Below, one piece after another: positions 6,125 through 13,958 of a stretch of DNA of 25,188 bases (positions within the stretch are counted from its first letter, which is position 1; every line of letters starts with the position of its first letter). The notes beneath the pieces were generated by a model. It searched no databases. It was not told the origin of the DNA and saw nothing but the letters and a program-made list of their open reading frames with translations. Location: positions 1 through 25,188 of the forward strand of contig CAZMSM010000028.1 in NCBI GenBank assembly GCA_964568955.1, in the 5' to 3' direction. This DNA is from UBA1447 sp964568955. GTDB lineage: Bacteria > Bacillota > Clostridia > Oscillospirales > Acutalibacteraceae. Both the position numbers and the translations under genes were made by a program.

Positions 6125-6162
6125 GTGTCTTTGTCTTTACAGACTTGACCTGCGCTTTTTTT
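6118..6162 (+). terminator. Riboswitch expression-platform terminator
   Basis: AAGCG (6118-6122) can pair with CGCTT (6153-6157), with an inner GTCT/AGAC stem (loop around 6137-6140), followed by seven Ts (6156-6162). The left arm shares bases 6120-6122 with the 3' strand of the extended P1 helix, so aptamer folding and termination are coupled. Between it and mrpE (6163-6233) nothing else is evident. Confidence 0.7.
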
Positions 6163-6233
6163 GTCGTTTATTTTATGATCGTAACCCATCACAAGAACGT
6201 TCGATTTAGCCTGAAGTTGAAAGGATGACAATA

Positions 6234-6827
6234 ATGACAATGATGAAGAAGTACCGGCATTTACCCATAGTATTTGTTTTATTATTAATGTTTTGGATTG
6301 TAATTTCCGGAGAGGCGGATTTACAACATCTGATTGCCGGGACGCTTATTTCCTTAACTGCTATTTTGTTTTGGCGTGTCCTTATGCCAAGGCTGCCTAT
6401 TTTTCCAATTGCGGGGGAACTGTTGCGCTTGTCTTACAGTCTTACCTTGTTGGCGGGGTATGTGGTTGGTGCAAACATAGCGGTTGCCAAAACAATGTTG
6501 TTTTCCCGCCCTCGTGTAAGCCCGGCTTTTGTGACGATGGAAACGGGGATCAAGAGCAATTGGGGAAAGATATTTTTGTCAATCTGCATCACCATTACAC
6601 CGGGGACGCTCACGGTGGACCTTGACCCGGACACAGGGATATTTACCGTGCACACTTTAACGGAAGAAAATGCTGTTGACCTACACTATTGGCACATTAT
6701 TGACACCATTAAAGATTTGGAAACTTGGAGAGGTAGGAAAGTTGAGCATGATTTGGGTATTAGCGGGGATAACGCTATTGATTCTGCCGGCGTTGTTGAG
6801 AGCAATTATAGGGCCGACAATTATTGA
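6234..6827 (+). CDS. mrpE: Mrp antiporter subunit E
   Basis: MrpE is a small membrane subunit of the multisubunit Na+(K+)/H+ antiporter, needed for assembly and activity. ATG 6234 is favoured because AAAGG lies nine bases upstream; the earlier ATG at 6225 abuts it. Two or three hydrophobic helices fill residues 9-90 (PIVFVLLLMFWIVISGE, then LSYSLTLLAGYVVGANI). The soluble C-terminal part has the family's SICITITPGTLTVDLD (about 121-136) and VHTLTEENAVDLHYW. The last 27 residues overlap the start of mrpF by 80 bp in another frame and do not resemble MrpE, so they may be read-through after loss of an earlier stop. It is first in the operon behind the riboswitch. The same subunit is called MbhA in membrane-bound hydrogenases. 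Confidence 0.9.
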   Translation: MTMMKKYRHLPIVFVLLLMFWIVISGEADLQHLIAGTLISLTAILFWRVLMPRLPIFPIAGELLRLSYSLTLLAGYVVGANIAVAKTMLFSRPRVSPAFVTMETGIKSNWGKIFLSICITITPGTLTVDLDPDTGIFTVHTLTEENAVDLHYWHIIDTIKDLETWRGRKVEHDLGISGDNAIDSAGVVESNYRADNY

Positions 6828-7071
6828 TCGACTGATTTCTATTAATGCTGTCGCAAGCCTTGTGAGTGTTTTTATATTATTGATGGCTTTTTATAAAAAA
6901 GATTATGGCTTATTGGATATTGCCTTTGTTTTTATGATATGCGCTTTTGTCGGTGGACTTTGGATACTGAAAGTATTAACGCCCGGTGACTGGAAGTTAA
7001 AAATGCCGGTCTTAAAAAACTTTGATTTGGACGAGGAGGAAGAACGCTCGAATGATCAAACTATTGGCTAA
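6748..7071 (+). CDS. mrpF: Mrp antiporter subunit F
   Basis: A 107-residue membrane protein with three helices and the characteristic segment RAIIGPTIIDRLISINAVAS (about residues 17-36), matching the R..GPT..DR....N family pattern, followed by DIAFVFMICAFVG. The ATG lies behind GGAGAGGTAGG; a TTG six bases upstream is a possible alternative. The longer reading from 6670 is rejected because its first 26 residues are mrpE sequence read in another frame. It overlaps mrpE by 80 bp and mrpG by 20 bp. In Mrp structures MrpF forms part of the small-subunit module together with MrpE and MrpG. The acidic C-terminus (LDEEEER) is a detail without known role. Confidence 0.9.
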   Translation: MIWVLAGITLLILPALLRAIIGPTIIDRLISINAVASLVSVFILLMAFYKKDYGLLDIAFVFMICAFVGGLWILKVLTPGDWKLKMPVLKNFDLDEEEERSNDQTIG

Positions 7072-7363
7072 CATTTGCTTTTTTGCGGCACTTGGCGTTT
7101 TCTCCTTGGGCATCTTAGGCCTATTCAAATTTCCGGATCCTTACACCCGTATGCATGCCTTGGGTATGAGTGATTCTTTGGGCGTAGGGCTTATTGGGCT
7201 GGGTTTGTTTTTATTAAGCGACCATTGGATTTTAAGAATCAAGTTGATTGTTGTTCTATTATTGTTTTGGGCAATCAATACAACGATGACACATTTAATA
7301 GCGAAGGCCGGCTTGATCCACGGAACAAAGCCGGCAAAAAACACGAAATATAAAAAGAGGTAA
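7052..7363 (+). CDS. mrpG: Mrp antiporter subunit G
   Basis: A 103-residue membrane protein of the MrpG/MnhG family. The family hallmark FPDPYTRMHALGMSDSLGVG (about residues 29-48) corresponds to the conserved 'FPD.Y.R.HA.....LG'. About three helices are predicted. The start ATG 7052 follows GAGGAGG; upstream in-frame codons belong to the overlapping mrpF tail. Neighbouring subunits E and F and the overlap with mrpF support one transcript and coupled translation. MrpG is essential for antiport in Bacillus although its mechanistic role is not fixed. Confidence 0.92.
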   Translation: MIKLLANICFFAALGVFSLGILGLFKFPDPYTRMHALGMSDSLGVGLIGLGLFLLSDHWILRIKLIVVLLLFWAINTTMTHLIAKAGLIHGTKPAKNTKYKKR

Positions 7364-7366
7364 CAA

Positions 7367-7618
7367 ATGGGTCTTGCAGCAAGCGATTATGGGGTAATGA
7401 TTTTACTCCTTATATTGGTAACCGCATCTTTGGCAATGTATTTTATCAAAGATTTATTGCATGCGGTTATTGTTTTTGGCGCATACAGCATGATTATGGC
7501 TCTTGTCTGGTTGCTCATGAGTACCCCTGACCTCGCCATTACCGAGGCTGCCGCGGGTATCTGCATGACGGTCTTGATGATGGGCGTCATTTTAAGAACA
7601 AGCCGAAAGGAGGAATAG
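7367..7618 (+). CDS. MbhD-like subunit (part of the MrpA C-terminal region)
   Basis: An 83-residue protein with about three helices and the motif STPDLAITEAAAGICM (about 52-67), typical of the DUF4040/MbhD family and of the equivalent part of long MrpA proteins ('.PD.A.TEA.VG'). In classical Mrp operons this sequence lies in the C-terminal part of MrpA; here, as in archaeal Mbh/Mrp operons, it is a separate gene. AGAGG precedes ATG 7367 with a six-base spacer. The conserved acidic residues (Asp54, Glu59) probably belong to the ion pathway proposed at the MrpA C-terminus/MrpF-G side. Confidence 0.85.
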   Translation: MGLAASDYGVMILLLILVTASLAMYFIKDLLHAVIVFGAYSMIMALVWLLMSTPDLAITEAAAGICMTVLMMGVILRTSRKEE

Positions 7619-7620
7619 CC

Positions 7621-7917
7621 ATGAAAACAAGAATCAGAACGCTGGTGACTGTAGTGATTGCTATTCTTTCAATCTACACGGTATTAACGGTTATAACAGA
7701 ATTGCCGGCTTATGGTACCGCAACAAACCCCATTCACAACCGCGTATACGACCGCTATACAAAAGAATCTTTAGAAGATACCGGTGTTCCAAACATGGTA
7801 ACGTCCATCGTCTTGGATTACAGGGCCTATGACACCATGTTTGAAACGATTGTCTTGTTTGCCTCAACGACCGCTGTCATTGTGACATTGAAAGCGATGA
7901 AAAACGAGAAAAATTAG
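7621..7917 (+). CDS. MbhE-like subunit (part of the MrpA C-terminal region)
   Basis: A 98-residue protein with an N-terminal helix (about 8-27), a polar middle containing GVPNMVTSIVLDYRAYDTMF and a second helix starting ETIVLFASTTAV. The 'N.VT.I..D.RA.DT..E..VLF' pattern is the hallmark of MbhE and the last part of MrpA. GGAGG precedes the ATG with a seven-base spacer, and only two bases separate it from the preceding stop. Together with the MbhD-like gene it supplies in trans what is fused to MrpA in Bacillus. Confidence 0.85.
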   Translation: MKTRIRTLVTVVIAILSIYTVLTVITELPAYGTATNPIHNRVYDRYTKESLEDTGVPNMVTSIVLDYRAYDTMFETIVLFASTTAVIVTLKAMKNEKN

Positions 7918-7937
7918 AAAAAGGAGAATAGCAACCC

Positions 7938-8363
7938 ATGTCAGACTTTATTTTAAAACGAATGGCCTCTGTCATTCTCCCTTTCCTGTCTATATACGGC
8001 TTATATGTCATCTTACACGGGCATATTTCCTCGGGCGGTTCCTTTGCAGGTGGGATAATTGTTGGCCTTAGTGTGATGGGGTTTTCCACCGTTTACGGCA
8101 TAAAAAAAGGGCGCGAAAAAATACCGGAAAAAATGCTGGTCTATACCGAAAGCTACGGTACGCTTTGGTATGGACTGTTGGGCTTGGTCGGTATTTTAAA
8201 GGGCGCCCCATTTTTATCCAATAAGCTCGCCGGCATCAGCCTTGGCACCCCGGGAACGCTTTTTTCGGGCGGCTTAATTACTTTAATCGGCTTTGGGGTT
8301 GGCTTGAGGGTGGCAAGTACCGTCATAACCTTGTTTTTCAACCTAATGGACGAAAATTTATAA
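7938..8363 (+). CDS. mrpB: Mrp antiporter subunit B
   Basis: A 141-residue MnhB-family membrane protein with about four helices. The family signature PFLSIYGLYVILHGHISSGG with SFAGGI directly after it (about residues 15-41) corresponds to the conserved 'GH..PGGGF.GG' loop, here with Ser for Pro. A second glycine-rich segment, GTLFSGGLITLIGFGVGL, lies near the C-terminus. GGAG precedes the ATG. Position between the MbhE-like gene and mrpC is standard for Mrp and Mbh operons. Confidence 0.9.
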   Translation: MSDFILKRMASVILPFLSIYGLYVILHGHISSGGSFAGGIIVGLSVMGFSTVYGIKKGREKIPEKMLVYTESYGTLWYGLLGLVGILKGAPFLSNKLAGISLGTPGTLFSGGLITLIGFGVGLRVASTVITLFFNLMDENL

Positions 8364-8393
8364 AACTTGTTACAAAACAAATAAAGGAAAACG

Positions 8394-8792
8394 ATGAAAA
8401 TATTTATGGAAAAATTAATCATGAATTACCCGTATGTGTTTGCAGCGGCTCTGTTTTCTATTGGGCTTCTTACAGTTTTGACGCGTTCGAACCTCTTTAA
8501 AAAACTAATCGGCATCAATATTATGGAAAGCTCCGTCTTCCTCTTTTTTATAGCGAGTTCTTATATAAAGGGTGGGCGTGAACCGATGTTTGTGAAAGGC
8601 AGTGCGGGTATTATTTATGTAAACCCGCTCCCCTCCGCTTTAATGCTTACGGGCATTGTGGTTAGTGTCAGTGTCTCGGCCTTTGCGCTAGCGCTGATTA
8701 TCCGTTTGTATAAAAACTACGGCACCACGAATGTGCATAACATGAAAGATGTCCCACCGGCGAATGAAGGAGAAGAGGTAATAGGCGAATGA
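8394..8792 (+). CDS. mrpC: Mrp antiporter subunit C (NuoK-like)
   Basis: A 132-residue protein with three helices, homologous to NuoK of complex I. Family features are FKKLIGINIMESSVFLFFIA (about 38-57), with the membrane glutamate of helix 2, and VNPLPSALMLTGIVV (about 79-93), matching the conserved '.DPLPQALVLTAIVI'; Asp and Gln of that motif are Asn and Ser here. AAAGG lies before ATG 8394. The stop overlaps the mrpD start (ATGA), showing translational coupling. The hydrophilic C-terminal tail of about 25 residues is unremarkable. Confidence 0.92.
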   Translation: MKIFMEKLIMNYPYVFAAALFSIGLLTVLTRSNLFKKLIGINIMESSVFLFFIASSYIKGGREPMFVKGSAGIIYVNPLPSALMLTGIVVSVSVSAFALALIIRLYKNYGTTNVHNMKDVPPANEGEEVIGE

Positions 8793-10291
8793 TACAAGCC
8801 ATCATGACCAATTTACCGATATTTATTGTGCTCCTTCCTTTATTTACGGCCTTCTTCTTACCGACAATTGCCCGTAAAATCCGTTTGGTGGAAGCCCTGG
8901 TTTTTTTAGCCGGGCTTTTGCTTGTGGTTGCAACTGTATGCTTATCGTTTATTCTCATCAAACGGGGTGGCGTGCCTATTATCTACGAGCTTGGCGGTTG
9001 GTCCGCCCCTTGGGGCATAGAGCTTAAAATAGACAACCTCAGTGTGTTCTTCTTGCTTGTTGTAGCACTTGTGAGCCTGCCGGTGTCCCTGTTTGGGCAG
9101 AACAATCTGCACAAGGATTTAGGCGGCACGAAAAATACAGCGCGTTTTTACACACTTTATTTGCTGCTCATCGGCTCACTCGCTGCCATGGCCTTCACAA
9201 ACGACCTTTTCAATATTTTCGTTTTGGTGGAAGTGTCGACCCTGAGCTGCTGTGCTTTGGTCAGTTCTCGCAACACCCCCAAAGCCGCCAAAGCCGCTTT
9301 TTCATACCTGATTTTAGCAAGCGTTGGCTCGGCTCTTATTTTGGGTGGGATCGGCTTTCTTTATATTATTACCGGTCACTTAAATATGGGCTTTGCTTTT
9401 ATGGAATTGGCCAACGTTTGGCTTGACAGCCCCCATGTGGTTTGGCTGGCATTCGCTTTTTTCTTAGTCGGTTTCAGCCTTAAAATAGCGTTTTTCCCTT
9501 TACATCTTTGGTTACCGGATGCTCACTCTGCCGCCCCGACGCCCGCGAGTGCCATCTTATCGGGCCTTGCGATCAAGGGTTATTTTATTTGTTTTATCAA
9601 AATCTTATACAATGTTTTTGGCAGCAGTTTAATCAAAGCGCTTTCTATCAACAGGCTACTCCTTTTGTTGGGCATGGTAGCCATTATTGCGGGCTCCCTG
9701 CTGGCGATTATACAAGACGAATTAAAACGGCGGTTGGCTTATTCCACCGTTGCCCAAGTGGGTTATTTATTTGTCGGCCTTGGCTTCCTCAACACGCAAG
9801 GCTTGACGGGCACCTTGCTTTATTTGGCTGGCCATGCCATATGCAAATCTATTTTGTTTTTAGCGGCAGGGGCCATCATTTCCGCCACCGGTAAGGAGAA
9901 AGTCAGCGAGCTCGCCGGCGTCGGGCGAAAAATGCCCCTTACCATGGCAGCCTTTACCTTGGCTTCTTTGGGCCTTATCGGCATCCCTTTGCTGCCCGGT
10001 TTTATCGGTAAATGGCATTTAATATCCGGCAGTTTAACTGCGGGCCAATATCTCCCGGTTGTGGTCATCATCATCGGGAGCGTGCTGTGTGCCGTTTACC
10101 TTTTACCCCTTGTGCGAACAGCTTATTTTGCACCGGCCGCCAATGCCAATGAGGGTTGGAAAGACCCCCCACGCCCGCAACAGGCAGCCCTCATTTTGCT
10201 CATGGCGGTCGCTTTGTTTTTTGGAATGTTCCCTGAGTTCTTTTTACGCTTTGCCGAAAGGGCGGCCGCCCAATTATTGGCACTTATTTAG
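8789..10291 (+). CDS. mrpD: Mrp antiporter subunit D
   Basis: A 500-residue, roughly 14-helix proton-translocating subunit homologous to NuoM/NuoN/NuoL. The charged residues of the proton path are visible: Glu148 (LVEVSTL, helix 5), Lys232 in GFSLKIAFFPLHLWLPDAHS (helix 7), Lys and Arg in QDELKRRLAYSTVAQVGY (helix 8), and Lys408 in GFIGKWHL (helix 12). The PLHLWLPDAH..APTPASA segment is the Proton_antipo_M signature, and GKW near helix 12 is typical of MrpD. It directly follows mrpC with a four-base overlap. This is one of three such subunits in the operon. Confidence 0.92.
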   Translation: MIQAIMTNLPIFIVLLPLFTAFFLPTIARKIRLVEALVFLAGLLLVVATVCLSFILIKRGGVPIIYELGGWSAPWGIELKIDNLSVFFLLVVALVSLPVSLFGQNNLHKDLGGTKNTARFYTLYLLLIGSLAAMAFTNDLFNIFVLVEVSTLSCCALVSSRNTPKAAKAAFSYLILASVGSALILGGIGFLYIITGHLNMGFAFMELANVWLDSPHVVWLAFAFFLVGFSLKIAFFPLHLWLPDAHSAAPTPASAILSGLAIKGYFICFIKILYNVFGSSLIKALSINRLLLLLGMVAIIAGSLLAIIQDELKRRLAYSTVAQVGYLFVGLGFLNTQGLTGTLLYLAGHAICKSILFLAAGAIISATGKEKVSELAGVGRKMPLTMAAFTLASLGLIGIPLLPGFIGKWHLISGSLTAGQYLPVVVIIIGSVLCAVYLLPLVRTAYFAPAANANEGWKDPPRPQQAALILLMAVALFFGMFPEFFLRFAERAAAQLLALI

Positions 10292-10312
10292 ATGGAAGTA
10301 GGAAATGGATGC

Positions 10313-11797
10313 ATGCTTAACCTTGTTTTGGCTTTATCAAGCGGCGCAATCGGTAGCTTGATCCTGGCCTTCTTGCCCCGCTTGAGTGATCGTTTACGAA
10401 AATACATTGTCATATTATCCTGCACGAGCGGGATAATTTTTAGCTGGATCGTGGCACAAACCGTGTTTTCGGGCGCGGGTGTGCAGATGACCGGCGGTTT
10501 TGGCGGTTTTATTTTTAAGATTGCCCCGGATGAGTTGGGCGTTGTGTTTTCCCTTATCGTCAGCACCCTATGGCTATTCGCCGGCGTATATTCTTTTGGC
10601 TATATGGCAGATAAGGGGAACTTGCGGACCTACTACTCGTTTTTCCTTTTAAGCCTCAGCGTGAGCATGGGGGTTGCCTATTCCGGCAATTTGATTGCTT
10701 TATACTTGTTTTATGAGCTATTAACCTTTGTGACCTACCCCCTCGTTATTCACGACCGAAGCCCCAAGGCGATGAAGGCGGGCGCCCAATACATCCTTTA
10801 CAATCTATTGGGGGCGGGCTTTATCCTCATTGCCATCATTGCTACATATGCTCGAGCAGGCACGGGTGATTTTACCGCAACGGCGATATTGACGGGGCAA
10901 ACCGGGACCGGTTTAAACCTCTTGTTATTCGTGTTTTTAATAGGCTTTGGCGTCAAGGCCGCCTTGTTCCCACTACATAAATGGTTGCCCGAGGCCATGG
11001 CCGCGCCAACACCTGTGAGTGCTTTGCTCCACGCTGTTGCCGTGGTGTATGCCGGTGTGTACGGATTACTGCGTGTGACCTATTCCGTCTTTGGATTTGA
11101 AACAATTAAAAACTTAAATTTTGCCTATGCCCTTAAATGGATTGCGGCCTTTACCATATTGGCGGGCATTCTTGTGGCCGCTCGCCAAGATGTCTTAAAA
11201 CGCCGCTTGGCCTACCAGACCATCAGTCATCTGTCTTATATTTTGCTCGGCGCATTCATCTTCCACCCCTGGGGTTTAGCGGGTGCCATACTGCAAATGA
11301 TTGGGTATTCTGTTTTGAAAATGGTGCTGTTTTTCTGCGCGGGGATTATTGCCGAGCGAACGGGGCAGACCGAAATCAGCAAGTTCGGCGGTATCGGCTA
11401 TTCCTTGCCGTGGACGATGGTCGCTTTCAGCGTTGCAAGCCTCGGGATGATTGGCATGATGCCGCTGAGCACCTTTTGGAGCAAATACTATCTCATGAAA
11501 GGCAGTGTGCAAGTGGGCGTTTGGCCGCTTGCAGCCCTGCTTGTTGTGAGTGGGATTATCAATGCAATCTGCTTTATCCCCATCATCATAAAAGCCTTTC
11601 AAGGCGAAAAAAGAGAACTTATGCCCATCCCCCGAAAAAACCATGTCTTGATGCTGGCCCCCGTATTGCTCTTAACGGCGGTAGCACTCGTTATCGGCTT
11701 ATGGCCGGGCCTTGTTTGGCCGGGTGTTGAACGCGTTGCTCAACTGTTTTTTAAAGAAGGGGGTGTTGCCTTATGCTGCTTGAATCCATTCTTTTAG
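10313..11797 (+). CDS. Second large antiporter-like subunit (MrpD/NuoM-like)
   Basis: Started at ATG 10313, nine bases after AGGA, it has 494 residues; an in-frame ATG at 10292 directly behind the mrpD stop has no ribosome-binding site. About 14 helices carry the same key charges: Glu135 (LFYELLTF), Lys215 in GFGVKAALFPLHKWLPEAMA, the QDVLKRRLAYQTISHLSY loop, and Lys391 in FWSKYYLM. All are kept, so it should be a competent proton or cation channel subunit and not a relic. It is clearly diverged from mrpD next to it. Its end overlaps the following gene by 25 bp. Archaeal Mbx/Mbs and some anaerobe Mrp systems also carry extra copies. Confidence 0.88.
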   Translation: MLNLVLALSSGAIGSLILAFLPRLSDRLRKYIVILSCTSGIIFSWIVAQTVFSGAGVQMTGGFGGFIFKIAPDELGVVFSLIVSTLWLFAGVYSFGYMADKGNLRTYYSFFLLSLSVSMGVAYSGNLIALYLFYELLTFVTYPLVIHDRSPKAMKAGAQYILYNLLGAGFILIAIIATYARAGTGDFTATAILTGQTGTGLNLLLFVFLIGFGVKAALFPLHKWLPEAMAAPTPVSALLHAVAVVYAGVYGLLRVTYSVFGFETIKNLNFAYALKWIAAFTILAGILVAARQDVLKRRLAYQTISHLSYILLGAFIFHPWGLAGAILQMIGYSVLKMVLFFCAGIIAERTGQTEISKFGGIGYSLPWTMVAFSVASLGMIGMMPLSTFWSKYYLMKGSVQVGVWPLAALLVVSGIINAICFIPIIIKAFQGEKRELMPIPRKNHVLMLAPVLLLTAVALVIGLWPGLVWPGVERVAQLFFKEGGVALCCLNPFF

Positions 11798-13764
11798 TAG
11801 CCCTTGGCGGGATAATGGCTTTGCTTTTAACGCAGTTGTTTTTTGCGCGCTTTAAAAACTTGCCCGCCATCCTTTCGGCACTTACAAGTGCGGTCGTTTT
11901 TGTTTTAGGCAGTGTTTTATTAAAAACGGTTTTAAGCGGACCGCCAATAAGCTATGCGATCCCGCTTTCGGGCCCTTTTCAACCAAGCTTTTATGCGGAC
12001 CCGCTGAGTGCGACCATGCTCGTATTGGCGGCCCTGCTTTGGTTTGTCGTTTCTATCTATGCACCCAAATACATAAGCCATGAGGCGAAACCCGCGCTTT
12101 TTTATTTTAGCACAGCGGCGGTATTTTTCGCGGTATTGGGCGTCTTCCTTGCCGGTGACTTGTTTTCCATGCTCTTGTTTTTTGAACTGATGACGGTCGC
12201 GTCCTTCTTTTGGGTTGTTCACAAGTGGAACAAGCAAGCGGTTAAGGCAGGCTACTTCTACCTGTTTTTCAGTATCATAGGCGGTCTTCTTATTGCCCTT
12301 GGCATTGTACTCATGGGGAGCGCCGTGGGCACCTTGCCCGCCATCGGTGCGGGTCCCGTTATGCCACTCAACCCTGTACGGTTTAATTGGAGCGTTCTTC
12401 TCTTTATCACGGGTTTTGGCATTAAAGCCGGCATGGTGCCCTTGCACCTCTGGCTGCCGCGCGCCCACGCCGTTGCCCCCACGCCCGGCAGCGCTCTCCT
12501 ATCGGGCTTGTTGATTAAAATCGGCGCTTATGGGCTCATCAGGGTCATGGCTTTTGCAGGTTGGGGGCAAGCGAGCACCGCCACCGTTTGGGTTGGGACT
12601 TTGCTTGCCGGCCTGGGCACACTCACCATGCTTGTGGGCGTTATTGCGGCTCTGCTGCAAAGCGACGCAAAGCGGCTCTTGGCCTACCACAGTGTCAGCC
12701 AAATGGGTTATATCATCATGGGCTTAGGGCTTGCCTTCTTCCTTGGCCAATCGGGAGCACTTTGCTTTTTAGGATCTGTTTATCACATCATCAACCACGC
12801 CTTATTTAAGTCGGCCTTGTTTTTAGGTGTCGGCATTATATACATGAATACGAGGCAAACCAACCTCTATAAAATGGGCGGGCTTTGGCGGCGTTTCCCT
12901 GTGGTTGCAGTGCTGATGCTTGTCGCCGTTTTAGGGATTGTCGGCGCACCCGGTTTAAACGGCTACATAAGTAAGACGTTGCTCCACCACGGGGTAGATG
13001 TTGCCATTGCAAATGCAGTTCCCTACGCCGGCGTTTTAGGTAACATATTTAATATCGTGGGTGTTGGAACAGCGGCTTCCTTCGCTAAATTCTATTACCT
13101 GATGTTTTTAAAAAAGCCGATTGAATCCGAGTCAAAAGATGCCATGCTCAAAACAGAGCATTTAATGGTCCCGTCGTCCACAAAATCGCCGTCAAAAAAG
13201 CGATTGAACAAAGGGCTTTTTGCCATGTACACCGCAATCGGCTTGTTGGACCTTATTATGCTTGCTATCGGTCTCATGCCAAATCTTTTCCTAAACAACA
13301 TCGCCGTGCCGGTAGCAAAAACCCTTGGTATGCTCGACTTTTCCGTCACAAGCTTTCCGGTTTCGTTTTGGACTGTAAAAGATATTTTTGGCATCTTCGT
13401 CACCTTGGCAATCGGCATGCTTGTTTGTTGGGGCGGGCTAAAAAGCGGACTTTTCCACTGGAAGGCGCCCGCATGGCTTACCATAGAAGGTTTAGCGACG
13501 CTTGCCTACAGAGGCCTCTCTTTCGTCACCCGGAAAGCGATAAAGGGCTACAATGTTTTGCTGACAGGCCTTGCCGGTAGGGGTAGAAAGTTACAAACGC
13601 AACTGTCTTCGGCTTTAAACAAGTTTGACAAAAACAGAACCTATACCGTTGAAAAAACAGTTTTCGCCGGCATCAGTGCCGACATCGCAATTGTGGCGTT
13701 TGTATTAGCACTCTTGATAGCGGGCTTTACTCTTGTGAAGCTGAAATTTGGGTTTATATTCTAA
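11773..13764 (+). CDS. Third large antiporter-like subunit (MrpA/NuoL-like) with extended C-terminus
   Basis: A 663-residue membrane protein starting at ATG 11773 behind AGGGGG. The core has Glu138 (LFFELMTV), Lys218 in GFGIKAGMVPLHLWLPRAHA, LLQSDAKRLLAYHSVSQMGY, HALFKSALF and Lys401 (YISKTLLHH). After helix 13 comes a basic hydrophilic loop (about 455-480, STKSPSKKRLNKG). Two more helices follow, then a long amphipathic basic stretch (about 580-635), then a last helix at the very end (about 640-660). This resembles the lateral helix plus terminal membrane helix of NuoL. It replaces the N-terminal part of MrpA, whose C-terminal parts are encoded by the MbhD- and MbhE-like genes. It is the last gene before the terminator. 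Confidence 0.87.
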   Translation: MLLESILLVALGGIMALLLTQLFFARFKNLPAILSALTSAVVFVLGSVLLKTVLSGPPISYAIPLSGPFQPSFYADPLSATMLVLAALLWFVVSIYAPKYISHEAKPALFYFSTAAVFFAVLGVFLAGDLFSMLLFFELMTVASFFWVVHKWNKQAVKAGYFYLFFSIIGGLLIALGIVLMGSAVGTLPAIGAGPVMPLNPVRFNWSVLLFITGFGIKAGMVPLHLWLPRAHAVAPTPGSALLSGLLIKIGAYGLIRVMAFAGWGQASTATVWVGTLLAGLGTLTMLVGVIAALLQSDAKRLLAYHSVSQMGYIIMGLGLAFFLGQSGALCFLGSVYHIINHALFKSALFLGVGIIYMNTRQTNLYKMGGLWRRFPVVAVLMLVAVLGIVGAPGLNGYISKTLLHHGVDVAIANAVPYAGVLGNIFNIVGVGTAASFAKFYYLMFLKKPIESESKDAMLKTEHLMVPSSTKSPSKKRLNKGLFAMYTAIGLLDLIMLAIGLMPNLFLNNIAVPVAKTLGMLDFSVTSFPVSFWTVKDIFGIFVTLAIGMLVCWGGLKSGLFHWKAPAWLTIEGLATLAYRGLSFVTRKAIKGYNVLLTGLAGRGRKLQTQLSSALNKFDKNRTYTVEKTVFAGISADIAIVAFVLALLIAGFTLVKLKFGFIF

Positions 13765-13863
13765 GGGGTTGTGCACGCCGCTTTGTCGTGGTTCAGGATG
13801 GGCGACACCTGCGTTTATTGAGCGTTTACAAGCGGACATCAGTCGGTAAAAGGGATTCAAAAC

Positions 13864-13910
13864 AAAACATCGTCTGTCGGAATCGTAAGATTTGGCAGGC
13901 GATGTTTTTT
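13864..13910 (+). terminator. Terminator of the mrp operon
   Basis: A long stem formed by AACATCG-T-CTG at the base and CAG-G-CGATGTT on the return, with an upper part closing on a GTAA loop (13884-13887), is followed by six Ts. It lies 100 bp after the last mrp gene. Its upper part is nearly identical to the hairpin at 14665-14705 read on the other strand. Confidence 0.85.
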
Positions 13911-13958
13911 GGGGGGTGTATACGGGTTATAGGTTTTTGCCGCTGTGGGTGGTTTGGG

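Noticed and set aside
10292..10312. Upstream ATG start for the second large antiporter-like subunit
   Set aside because: It directly abuts the mrpD stop with no ribosome-binding site; ATG 10313 has AGGA at good spacing.
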